12,689 nucleotides of DNA from assembly GCA_024699205.1 (NCBI GenBank), contig JAILQA010000080.1:1-12689 (forward strand), given 5' to 3'. The notes under the pieces are model-generated. The model was not told the origin of the DNA. It saw only the letters and a program-made list of their open reading frames with translations, and searched no databases. The DNA comes from Treponema sp. (GTDB lineage: Bacteria; Spirochaetota; Spirochaetia; Treponematales; Treponemataceae). Positions 6,425 through 12,689 of this stretch are shown here, piece after piece. A program made the position numbers and the translations under genes. Each line of letters begins with the position of its first letter. Positions within the stretch are counted from its first letter, which is position 1.

Positions 6425-7234
6425 ATGTCTAAAATTATTACAGGATTCCATGCAATCGAAGAACAGGTTTTATCCATAAATGATAAAAACGCTTCTCCAA
6501 GATTACAGCTTTTTTACAGCAAGCCAGGGCCAAGAATAAAAAAGATTCTGGAAGCTGCAAAAAAAGCTGGAATTACAAGCACACAGGTTGATGACAAAAA
6601 ATTGAATCAGCTTGTTGAAAATCTTCCTCAAGCCCTACAGGATCACAGAGGAATTGTTCTTTGCATGGATGGTGAAAAGAAAGAAGCTGCAAACATTGTT
6701 GATTTGGATGCCTGGATTAAACAGCATTCCGCAATCAACCAAGATAATCAAGACAATCAAGCTTATCAACCTCTTACTGTAGTAGTTTTAGACCGCGTAA
6801 CCGATCCCCACAATGTTGGCGCAATTTTACGAAGCTGCGACCAGTTCGGTGCAAATCTGGTAATTATCCCTGAACATAACAGTGCAAATGACATTGCCGG
6901 TAATGAAGTGATTGCTCGTACAAGTGCAGGTGCCAGTGCCTGGGTTCCGGTTGCAATTGTGAATAATCTGGTACGCGCAATAGAAAAGTTAAAAGCTGCC
7001 GGATTCTGGATTTACGGGGCAGATGCCGGTGGTGAAACCTGCGGTAGAATTGATTTTGCTGAAAAAGCAGTAATCATCATGGGAAGCGAAGGAACAGGAA
7101 TCGCACAATTGCTCGAAAAACAATGTGATTCAATTGTTTCCATTCCAACCTGTGGAAAAATAGATAGTTTGAACGTTTCGGTTGCAGCCGGCGTTCTTTT
7201 ATATGAACTATACCGAAGAAGGAGTATTAATTAA
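6425..7234 (+). CDS. rlmB: 23S rRNA 2'-O-ribose methyltransferase (RlmB/TrmH family)
   Basis: The product has 269 residues. It has an L30e-like N-terminal substrate-binding domain (about 1-80, starting ITGFHAIEE) and a SpoU/SPOUT catalytic domain (about 117-265). SpoU motif 1 is LDRVTDPHNVGAILRSCDQF with Asn130 and Arg136, motif 2 is IIMGSEGTGI (217-226), and motif 3 is IPTCGKIDSLNVSVAAG (240-256) with Asn250. These form the knotted SAM site. The expected reaction is methylation of the G2251-equivalent 2'-hydroxyl in the ribosomal P-loop, though close paralogues modify other sites. A short Asn-Gln repeat (105-116, four 9-bp units) sits in the interdomain linker. The start has only a weak GATGGA about 11 bases upstream. 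The next gene starts one base after the stop. Confidence 0.88.
   Translation: MSKIITGFHAIEEQVLSINDKNASPRLQLFYSKPGPRIKKILEAAKKAGITSTQVDDKKLNQLVENLPQALQDHRGIVLCMDGEKKEAANIVDLDAWIKQHSAINQDNQDNQAYQPLTVVVLDRVTDPHNVGAILRSCDQFGANLVIIPEHNSANDIAGNEVIARTSAGASAWVPVAIVNNLVRAIEKLKAAGFWIYGADAGGETCGRIDFAEKAVIIMGSEGTGIAQLLEKQCDSIVSIPTCGKIDSLNVSVAAGVLLYELYRRRSIN
6737..6772 (+). repeat. Four degenerate 9-bp in-frame repeats inside rlmB
   Basis: Units AACCAAGAT, AATCAAGAC, AATCAAGCT and TATCAACCT lie head-to-tail and encode Asn-Gln-Asp x2, Asn-Gln-Ala and Tyr-Gln-Pro (residues 105-116). They fall in the linker between the two RlmB domains, where length change should be tolerated. The period equals that of the hrpB repeat, but the sequence is different. 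Confidence 0.8.
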
Positions 7235-7235
7235 A

Positions 7236-8150
7236 ATGGCTATTACAGAAACTATTCAAGACGAAATTGCTTCCAAGGCAGTCAGAAAGTCTACCCTAAA
7301 ATGTATAAAACAGAAAAAAGAATCTCGATTAAAGCAGCTTAAAACAGACTACGAAAATCAGATTAGACAAATAAATATCCAATATGCCGAAGATCCAGAA
7401 CGATTAAAGGCAAAATACGCTGCAGAAGATTATGCAAGAACAGAACGTGCAAAAAAACGTGCCGAACGCAGAATAAAAAATGCCCGCGCCATAATCGAAA
7501 TGGAAAAGAATCAACGCCGCCTGACTACAGGTGAAGAAATTGCAAGTTCAATCGTACAGGGAATCGGAGCCGCTCTTTCTGTTGCAGCAACCGCTATCCT
7601 TGTTACACTGGGTATTAAAGACGGAATGAGCTTTAAAAGTTTAACAATTGCCTGCAACGCTTTGTTCGGAGCTTCTATGCTTTTAATGCATTTGTTTTCA
7701 TGTCTCCAGCATTCCCTTACAAACCTCATTGCAAAACAAGTTTTTGACAGACTTTCGCATATTTTCTGCTTCTTAACAATCGGTTTTGCATATACAGTTT
7801 ACTCAATTACAAAAATCCAAAAAATCCCAGGATGGATTTTATTTGGAATTGTATGGGGACTCGTCCTTGCCGGTATTCTCTTTTATGGAATAGCAGGACA
7901 GAAACATAAAAAAATTACAGCAGCATTATATATCCTCGCAGGATTTTCAGGTTTCGCCCTGATTAAATATCTTCTGGAATCACTTTCTCCAAAATCTTTC
8001 GGAATGTTGATGGGAGCTGCAGCCTTCTACCTTTTAGGCGTAATCTTCTATCATATTAAGAATATAAAATACATGCATTTTGTAAGTAATCTTGTATTCC
8101 TTGCCGGCAGCGTATATATGTTCTTCTCAATTTTCTATATTGCTTATTAA
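7236..8150 (+). CDS. Hemolysin III (HlyIII/PAQR)-like membrane protein with N-terminal coiled coil
   Basis: The protein is 304 residues from the ATG at 7236, one base after rlmB. Its AGGAG (7220-7224) lies in the last rlmB codons, so coupling is likely. An upstream in-frame ATG at 7182 lies deep inside rlmB and is rejected. Residues 1-97 are a charged Lys/Arg/Glu-rich coiled coil with no hydrophobic segment. From GEEIASSIVQGIG (99-111) the sequence follows the HlyIII family with about seven membrane helices. Conserved features are SxxxH (Ser155, His159), WGLVLAGI (207-214), LYILAGF and GVIFYH. Expected metal-site residues are changed: the DHS-type position reads Ser174-His175, and the last-helix HxxxH reads His281...Asn285. 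Function as a hemolysin is not implied. A lipid-hydrolase or receptor-like role is known only for other PAQR proteins. A strong terminator follows. Confidence 0.75.
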   Translation: MAITETIQDEIASKAVRKSTLKCIKQKKESRLKQLKTDYENQIRQINIQYAEDPERLKAKYAAEDYARTERAKKRAERRIKNARAIIEMEKNQRRLTTGEEIASSIVQGIGAALSVAATAILVTLGIKDGMSFKSLTIACNALFGASMLLMHLFSCLQHSLTNLIAKQVFDRLSHIFCFLTIGFAYTVYSITKIQKIPGWILFGIVWGLVLAGILFYGIAGQKHKKITAALYILAGFSGFALIKYLLESLSPKSFGMLMGAAAFYLLGVIFYHIKNIKYMHFVSNLVFLAGSVYMFFSIFYIAY

Positions 8151-8159
8151 TTTATTAAT
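8144..8159 (+). repeat. 8-bp tandem duplication over the HlyIII-like stop codon
   Basis: TTATTAAT occurs twice in exact tandem (8144-8151, 8152-8159), and the first copy holds the stop TAA (8148-8150). The short AT-rich unit could be chance. It is listed because longer stop-spanning duplications occur at three other genes here. Confidence 0.5.
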
Positions 8160-8163
8160 ATCG

Positions 8164-8203
8164 AAAGGGGCTATCCTTTTTTGGGGGATAGTCCTTTTTT
8201 TTT
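8164..8203 (+). terminator. Strong intrinsic terminator after the HlyIII-like gene
   Basis: AAAGGGGCTATCC (8164-8176) pairs with GGATAGTCCTTT across a short T/G loop, with two G-U pairs. A run of nine T (8195-8203) follows. It lies 13 bases after the stop and probably ends the hrpB/ychJ-rlmB transcript. Confidence 0.9.
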
Positions 8204-8207
8204 GCTT

Positions 8208-8243
8208 CCCCCACCCACACACACACCACCACACACCCACACA
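8208..8243. repeat. 36-nt tract of only C and A
   Basis: From 8208 to 8243 the plus strand has no G or T, consisting of irregular CA, CCA and CCCA steps directly after the terminator. The complementary strand has G-runs of 5, 3, 2, 2 and 3 separated by short GT spacers. The plus-strand RNA would be C-rich, G-free and unstructured, as expected of a Rho-loading site. Beyond it, 8244-8410 is AT-rich and holds the GH26 leader, including a 10-bp palindrome CTTAATTAAG (8277-8286). No promoter there could be fixed with confidence. Confidence 0.7.
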
Positions 8244-8410
8244 TTTTCCTAATATAAAATATTTTACCTAACATTACTTAATTAAGGAAATTTTTACTTA
8301 AATTTAACTAAAAACACTTGATTTTTTACAAATATCTGTTAATTTAAAATTACCTGAATATCCCGCATCCATAAGACTTATGATAATTTTTTTTGACAGG
8401 AGACAAAACT

Positions 8411-9679
8411 ATGAATAATGCTTCAGAAAGACACGCTTTCCATTTTTTAGGATTTTCGGCTATCACAGCAATCCTAATTTTTTCTTTTATTACACTTACA
8501 GGCTGCACTTCAACAGCAAGCACAAATCAAAAATCAAACAACGCAAAAATACCTGAGCACATCACAGCAGATGAAGATGTAGTTTCAACACTTTCTGATC
8601 CAGAAGCGACAATTTATACTAAACGTCTCTATAATTATATCCGCGATGTTTATGGAAAAAAGGTAATCACTGGACAAATGGAAAATGCCTGGGATGATTC
8701 CTACAACCAGCTGCAGCAGGTCTATGACAAAACACAAAAATATCCTGCACTTATGGGCTTTGATTTTATGAATTATACAAGTCTCGGCTGGAGTGCCCGA
8801 AATCAGCAGATAGAAAGGGCTGTTAATTTCTGGAACGGAACAGATTATGACGGCAAAAAAATCAGCGATAATCAGGGTATTGTTGCTTTCTGCTGGCACT
8901 GGCGTGATCCAACTGCTCCAAGAGGGAAAACAGGCTCCTTTGCCCCAAAAGAAACACAATTCCGCATCCCTTATGACACAGACAATCATGCCTGGAAAAC
9001 CGATACAGTAGAATATAAAGAAATCCTTGCTGATTTGGATGTAATAGCCCGCGAACTTTCAAAATTGCAATACATGGAAGTCCCGGTTATCTGGCGTCCA
9101 ATGCACGAAGGAGCAGGAAACCTCGGACTTTACGGAAACACTGGAACAGCCTGGTTCTGGTGGGGAGCAGGAAACTCAACAAAATATAATGAAGCCAAAA
9201 AAGAATATTCTGTTTCTACAAATGAAGATGTATGTGCCGAATGCTACATCGCCCTTTGGAAACTAATGTATGATTATTTTACAAACACAAAGGGTATTCA
9301 CAATTTAATCTGGCTCTGGAACGGACAAAACAAGAAGTTTTATCCAGGCTCAGAATATGTCGATATAATTGGCGTTGATATCTATCCGCGAAATAACGAT
9401 TATTCAAGCCAGTCAGCCTCGTTTACAAAGTATTCCTACATCGATATTACAAAACCCACTACCTTAAGCGAATGCGGTGTTATTCCTAGTCTTGAAAAAA
9501 TGCAAAGCGATGGTGCAATGTGGTCTTATTTTATGGTCTGGAACGATGGAAAAAAAGGTGAAAATGACGAAAACTTCTGGAACGGACAGGCAAAAAATCC
9601 AGACACACACAAACTGGATATTTATCAAAGCGATTTAGCAATAACTTTGGATAAAGTGCCAGATTTATCGAGATATTAA
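8411..9679 (+). CDS. GH26 beta-mannanase, predicted lipoprotein
   Basis: The product is 422 residues from the ATG at 8411, which follows AGGAG (8398-8402) by eight bases. An in-frame TTG at 8393 overlaps that site and is rejected. The N-terminus is a lipoprotein signal: a hydrophobic stretch (12-30) and lipobox LTGC with Cys32, then a Ser/Thr/Asn linker to about residue 50. The rest is one glycoside hydrolase family 26 (beta/alpha)8 barrel. Family features are GKKVITGQMENAW (82-94), the WHWRDP subsite (162-167), acid/base Glu233 in WRPMHEG and nucleophile Glu354 in LSECG. GH26 enzymes cleave beta-1,4-mannans by retention. Some are exo-acting or act on related glucans, so endo-mannanase is the likeliest reading. 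No carbohydrate-binding module is visible. It is probably tethered to a membrane facing the outside or periplasm. Confidence 0.88.
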   Translation: MNNASERHAFHFLGFSAITAILIFSFITLTGCTSTASTNQKSNNAKIPEHITADEDVVSTLSDPEATIYTKRLYNYIRDVYGKKVITGQMENAWDDSYNQLQQVYDKTQKYPALMGFDFMNYTSLGWSARNQQIERAVNFWNGTDYDGKKISDNQGIVAFCWHWRDPTAPRGKTGSFAPKETQFRIPYDTDNHAWKTDTVEYKEILADLDVIARELSKLQYMEVPVIWRPMHEGAGNLGLYGNTGTAWFWWGAGNSTKYNEAKKEYSVSTNEDVCAECYIALWKLMYDYFTNTKGIHNLIWLWNGQNKKFYPGSEYVDIIGVDIYPRNNDYSSQSASFTKYSYIDITKPTTLSECGVIPSLEKMQSDGAMWSYFMVWNDGKKGENDENFWNGQAKNPDTHKLDIYQSDLAITLDKVPDLSRY

Positions 9680-9768
9680 CAAAATAAATACCAAGGCCAG
9701 AAAAAGACAAAACCAAGAAAAGACGAGAAAATATACCAAAACATCAAAAATACTCAAAAATAATTAAC
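9680..9768 (+). other. A-rich, T-poor stretch after the GH26 gene, no terminator seen
   Basis: The sequence is dominated by A with interspersed C and G; 9691-9750 contains only three T. CCAAG/CCAAA recurs at 9691, 9713 and 9736 with AGAAAA-like steps, a vague 22-23 base periodicity. No hairpin terminator or open frame is apparent. GH26 transcripts may end by Rho or run into the chemoreceptor gene. Confidence 0.4.
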
Positions 9769-9797
9769 TTGCTTTAACATCAAAAGAGTAGGATAAT
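9769..9797 (+). promoter_or_regulatory. Candidate promoter of the chemoreceptor gene
   Basis: TTGCTT (9769-9774) and GATAAT (9792-9797) are 17 bp apart. Transcription would start near 9804, giving a leader of about 67 nt. No FliA-type (flagellar sigma) promoter was recognised. Confidence 0.5.
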
Positions 9798-9870
9798 GTA
9801 ATATACTTCCTATAACAAATTATTATAAAAAGTTTTTCTATTTTTGCTTAATATTTATGAGAGGTTTTGT

Positions 9871-11985
9871 ATGCCAAGGAAAGTAAAAGAACTTGATCGT
9901 TTTCAAACAAACGCAAAACGAAATGTACCGCTAAAATGGAAACTTATTGGAATGATGGTTGGTTCCGTTATATTCTGTTCTGTTTTCATTTCTACAATAG
10001 CTCTATCAGTTTTTGGTCAAAAGCAGATAAAAAATACAGAAAAAGATTTGGGCTTTACAGCGAATGGAGTTATTTATCTTATAGAAGACTGGACAGATAA
10101 CGTTACCCGCTACTCAAACATTATTTCTTATGAACCAGAAACCAAAGATGCTTTAACAAACAAAAATCCAAAAATTGCAGACTTTTATGTAAAAGAACAG
10201 ACAAAAATCTTTGGATTGGATTTACTTGCAATTGCAGGAAGAGATGGAATTGTTGTCAGTGGCACTGCTGTTAAAACTGGTACAAATCTATCTTCCAGCG
10301 CTTTTGTAAAAGAAGCACTTTCTGGAAAAGTAACATTTGCATTTGAAACAATCGGTGATATAGGATATGGTCTTATTTCAGCCGCACCTATTCACGAAGG
10401 AAGCGAAATAGTCGGTGTTGTTGTAGCAGGCTATGACCTTTCAGATAGTGGAGATGATACACTCATCAGTATTGTTTCTTCAAATTACGGAGTTGATTGT
10501 ACAGTTTTCAAGGGTAATGTCCGAATGGCTACTACTTTGGGCAATAAACTTATTGGAACCAAACTGGATAACGACGCCATCACAAAACAGGTTCTCTACG
10601 GCGGAAAAAAATACACTGGCAACAACACAATCAATGGCATTCCTTATTACACAAGCTACAGTCCATTAATCGATTCTGATGGAACAGTTTCTGGTATGCT
10701 CTTTATTGCAAAGTCAATGGAAGTTATCAAGGCTGTTCAGAAAAATACAATGACAATTGTAGTTCCGGTTGTAATTGCAGTTGTAATTCTCTTATCTATC
10801 GTTAGTTTCACATTCACAAACTGGATTATGTACCGAATCAGAAACGTAACTGTATTCCTTACAGACCTTGCAAGTGGTGATGCTGACTTAACAAAGAGAT
10901 GTAAGCTCTTTAAACGTGATGAAATTGGTGATTTGATTATTGAGTTCGACTTATTCATGGATAAACTTCAAGATATTGTAAAAAATATTAAGGAATCTAA
11001 GGTTGAACTCAGCCGAGGTGGTGAAGAACTCGCAACTGGTACAACCGACACAGCAACTTCTATCACACAGATTATTGCAAATATTGAAAGTATCCATGAG
11101 CAGATTAAAAATCAGAGCAATAGCGTTTCAAATACAAATGACAACGTTACGGTTATTTCTACAGACATCGCTAATCTCGATAAGATGATTGAAGATCAGT
11201 CTGCCAGTGTTACCCAGGCTTCTGCTGCCGTTGAAGAAATGATTGGAAACATCATGTCTGTTAATAATTCTGTAGAAAAGATGAACGAATCTTTCAACAG
11301 TCTTGAATCTAATGCCGAAGCAGGTATTTTGAAACAGCAGAATGTAAACGAAAGAATCAAGCAGATTGAAAGCCAGTCTCAGATGCTTCAGGAAGCAAAC
11401 CAGGCTATTTCTTCTATCGCTTCTCAGACAAACTTACTCGCCATGAACGCCGCAATCGAAGCTGCACATGCAGGTGAAGCAGGAAAAGGCTTTGCCGTTG
11501 TTGCTGATGAAATCCGTAAACTTTCAGAAACCTCTTCTGCTCAGTCAAAGAAGATTGGTGAACAGTTGAATATCATCCGTTCTTCAATTTCTGAAGTTGT
11601 ATCTTCTTCTACAGAAGCTAGCGATTCTCTTGCTGTCGTTTCTACAAAGCTTAAAGAAACTGATGAACTCGTACTTCAGATTAGAGCTGCAATGGAAGAA
11701 CAAAACTCTGGTTCTAAACAAATTACAGATGCCCTCCGCAGCATGAATGACAACACAATCGAAGTTCGTAATTCTTCTAAAGATATGGCCGTTCAGAGTG
11801 ATGCAGTTGTAAACGATATGAATGCCCTAAAAGAAACAACAGAAGACATGAGTGTAAGTATGGAAGAAATGGCCATAGGTGCTCAGAAAATCAACGAAAC
11901 TGGTGCTACTTTGAGTGGTATTTCTAATACTGTAAAAGCCACAATTGATAAGATTGGTGCTCAGGTTGATTTGTTTAAGGTTTAA
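9871..11985 (+). CDS. Methyl-accepting chemotaxis protein with extracellular Cache domain
   Basis: The protein has 704 residues from the ATG at 9871, which follows TGAGAGG by about six bases. An upstream in-frame TTG (9844) is not supported by any ribosome binding site. TM1 is about 24-48. A periplasmic double-Cache-type sensor (about 55-290) follows, with paired blocks ending [26 protein letters not shown] and [24 protein letters not shown]2 is about 295-317 and HAMP about 318-372 (DLTKR...RDEIGDL). A long coiled-coil signalling domain has its hairpin tip at [21 protein letters not shown] (521-541), which contacts CheA/CheW. No CheR-tethering pentapeptide is present at the C-terminus. The ligand is unknown. 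Cache sensors usually bind small organic acids or amino acids. A bidirectional terminator follows. Confidence 0.92.
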   Translation: MPRKVKELDRFQTNAKRNVPLKWKLIGMMVGSVIFCSVFISTIALSVFGQKQIKNTEKDLGFTANGVIYLIEDWTDNVTRYSNIISYEPETKDALTNKNPKIADFYVKEQTKIFGLDLLAIAGRDGIVVSGTAVKTGTNLSSSAFVKEALSGKVTFAFETIGDIGYGLISAAPIHEGSEIVGVVVAGYDLSDSGDDTLISIVSSNYGVDCTVFKGNVRMATTLGNKLIGTKLDNDAITKQVLYGGKKYTGNNTINGIPYYTSYSPLIDSDGTVSGMLFIAKSMEVIKAVQKNTMTIVVPVVIAVVILLSIVSFTFTNWIMYRIRNVTVFLTDLASGDADLTKRCKLFKRDEIGDLIIEFDLFMDKLQDIVKNIKESKVELSRGGEELATGTTDTATSITQIIANIESIHEQIKNQSNSVSNTNDNVTVISTDIANLDKMIEDQSASVTQASAAVEEMIGNIMSVNNSVEKMNESFNSLESNAEAGILKQQNVNERIKQIESQSQMLQEANQAISSIASQTNLLAMNAAIEAAHAGEAGKGFAVVADEIRKLSETSSAQSKKIGEQLNIIRSSISEVVSSSTEASDSLAVVSTKLKETDELVLQIRAAMEEQNSGSKQITDALRSMNDNTIEVRNSSKDMAVQSDAVVNDMNALKETTEDMSVSMEEMAIGAQKINETGATLSGISNTVKATIDKIGAQVDLFKV

Positions 11986-12035
11986 TATTTGACTTGAATA
12001 AAGTTCCAGTGCTAAAACTTGTGCGGGAACAAAAG

Positions 12036-12080
12036 AAAAAGCCGTACGACGATTTTAATTTTCGTTGCACGGCTTTTTTT
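12036..12080. terminator. Bidirectional terminator between the chemoreceptor and SDR genes
   Basis: AAAAAGCCGTACGACGA (12036-12052) and TCGTTGCACGGCTTTTTTT (12062-12080) form a stem of about 15 pairs with one mismatch around a T/A loop. It has a T-run on the plus side and an A-run on the left that serves as the T-run for the minus strand. It ends both the chemoreceptor and the convergent dehydrogenase transcripts. Confidence 0.88.
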
Positions 12081-12119
12081 ATTTTTATGATTTTTTATAA
12101 TCTTATCTTTCTAATCAAA

Positions 12120-12689
12120 TTACATTGCTGTATATCCGCCGTCAACTGGCAGAATTACACCTGTAACATAAGAAGAAGCAGGACTAGAAAGGAAGATGGC
12201 AGTTGTATCCAATTCCCCCTCGTTACCATAGCGGCTTAAAGGAATCATTGTCTGTGCATTCTGCTGGAAGAAATCTGAATCCAAAGTTTCTTTTGTCAAT
12301 GGAGAATAGAAATATCCAGGACAAATAGCATTTACTGTAATGTTGTATTTACCCCATTCAGCAGCCAAACCACGAGTCATATTTACAACACCACCTTTTG
12401 CTGCATGGTAAGGAGAACAAGGAGCAACCTTATTTCCAACAAGTCCATACATTGAGGCAATATTGATGATTCTTCCATATTTTGCTGGAATCATTGCTTT
12501 TTTAGCAACGGCACGGGCAATTCTGAAAGAACCGAACATGTCTATATTAATTTCATTATAGAATTGATCATCTGTAATGTCTTCTGCAGGAGCAACTGCA
12601 CCAGTACCAGCATTGTTAATAACAATATCGATACGTCCGAACTTTGCCATAATTTCATCTACAGCAGCGTTCACCTTTTCTGTGCTTGT
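12120..12689 (-). CDS. Short-chain dehydrogenase/reductase, N-terminus off window
   Basis: The frame is open to the window edge, so 189 C-terminal residues are seen and perhaps 65-80 are missing, including the TGxxxGxG cofactor motif. A GTG at 12674 is an internal Val, not a start. Classical SDR features are GRIDIVINNAG (the NNAG motif), NIASMYG with the catalytic Ser, SPYHAAKGG with catalytic Tyr (codon 12410-12408) and Lys (12398-12396), the TVNAICPGYF block, and YVTGVILPVDGGYTAM at the C-terminus. The ICPGYFYSPLT segment recalls gluconate 5-dehydrogenase and 2-deoxy-D-gluconate 3-dehydrogenase-type enzymes of sugar-acid catabolism, but FabG-like reductases are similar, so the substrate is not assigned. 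It converges on the chemoreceptor gene. Confidence 0.88.
   Translation of the reverse strand, partial: TSTEKVNAAVDEIMAKFGRIDIVINNAGTGAVAPAEDITDDQFYNEINIDMFGSFRIARAVAKKAMIPAKYGRIINIASMYGLVGNKVAPCSPYHAAKGGVVNMTRGLAAEWGKYNITVNAICPGYFYSPLTKETLDSDFFQQNAQTMIPLSRYGNEGELDTTAIFLSSPASSYVTGVILPVDGGYTAM

Noticed and set aside
7182..7235. N-terminal extension of the HlyIII-like protein to an upstream ATG
   Set aside because: The extra 18 codons lie wholly inside conserved rlmB coding sequence, while the ATG at 7236 has an AGGAG 11 bases upstream.
8208..8243. CRISPR, telomere-like or transposon-end repeat
   Set aside because: The C/A tract has no constant unit, no spacers and no flanking inverted repeats or target duplication.
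12003..12030. GTTCC...GGAAC hairpin before the chemoreceptor terminator
   Set aside because: Only five pairs with an 18-base loop; too weak beside the strong terminator that follows.
11994..12239. Small plus-strand open frame of about 81 codons
   Set aside because: It runs through the bidirectional terminator and the 3' end of the opposite-strand dehydrogenase, has no ribosome binding site, and its hydrophobic stretch is encoded by terminator T-runs.
12120..12674. Complete dehydrogenase starting at GTG 12674
   Set aside because: The frame is open upstream to the window edge, and the conserved nucleotide-binding N-terminus of the family would be missing, so the gene is truncated by the window.

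Overview
The window looks like part of a chromosome from a low-GC, host-associated spirochaete, most likely a Treponema of the gut or rumen. This is inferred from the gene set: a PurO-type IMP cyclohydrolase, an acyltransferase resembling plastid-type glycerol-3-phosphate acyltransferases, a GH26 mannanase lipoprotein and a Cache-type chemoreceptor. No rRNA or other taxonomic marker is present. The DNA is AT-rich, and most genes on both strands have clear GGAGG-type ribosome binding sites. No tRNA, rRNA, CRISPR array, insertion sequence or phage gene was seen.

Layout. Positions 1-1646 (minus strand) hold an operon reading right to left: a good sigma-70-type promoter, an LPLAT-family acyltransferase, purO, and the first codons of a further gene overlapping the end of purO. 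Positions 1653-3130 (minus) hold a second unit: a small secreted protein followed by a LURP-one-related (LOR/tubby-like) protein, closed by a strong hairpin terminator. From 3265 the plus strand carries hrpB (ATP-dependent helicase), a two-SEC-C-motif YchJ-like protein, rlmB (23S rRNA 2'-O-methyltransferase) and a hemolysin III (HlyIII/PAQR)-type membrane protein with an N-terminal coiled coil, ending at a strong terminator at 8164-8203. Then come a secreted GH26 beta-mannanase (8411-9679) and a methyl-accepting chemotaxis protein (9871-11985). A bidirectional terminator separates these from a convergent, truncated short-chain dehydrogenase at the right edge.

How the genes fit together. purO supplies the last step of IMP synthesis. 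The acyltransferase feeds phospholipid synthesis. hrpB, ychJ and rlmB are housekeeping or RNA-related. The mannanase with a neighbouring chemoreceptor fits a motile polysaccharide user, although nothing here shows that the receptor senses mannan products.

Unusual points. (1) Tandem duplications repeatedly cover stop codons (15 bp x2, 16 bp x3, 13 bp x2-3, 8 bp x2). (2) Period-9 in-frame repeats sit in linker regions of two conserved enzymes. (3) The HlyIII-like protein has a coiled-coil extension and lacks several residues of the family's metal site. (4) hrpB and ychJ probably have almost no 5' leader. (5) A 36-nt C/A-only tract follows a terminator. No complete new defence or mobile system is visible. 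The best candidates for undescribed biology are the coiled-coil HlyIII protein, the secreted-protein/LOR pair and the stop-codon repeats.
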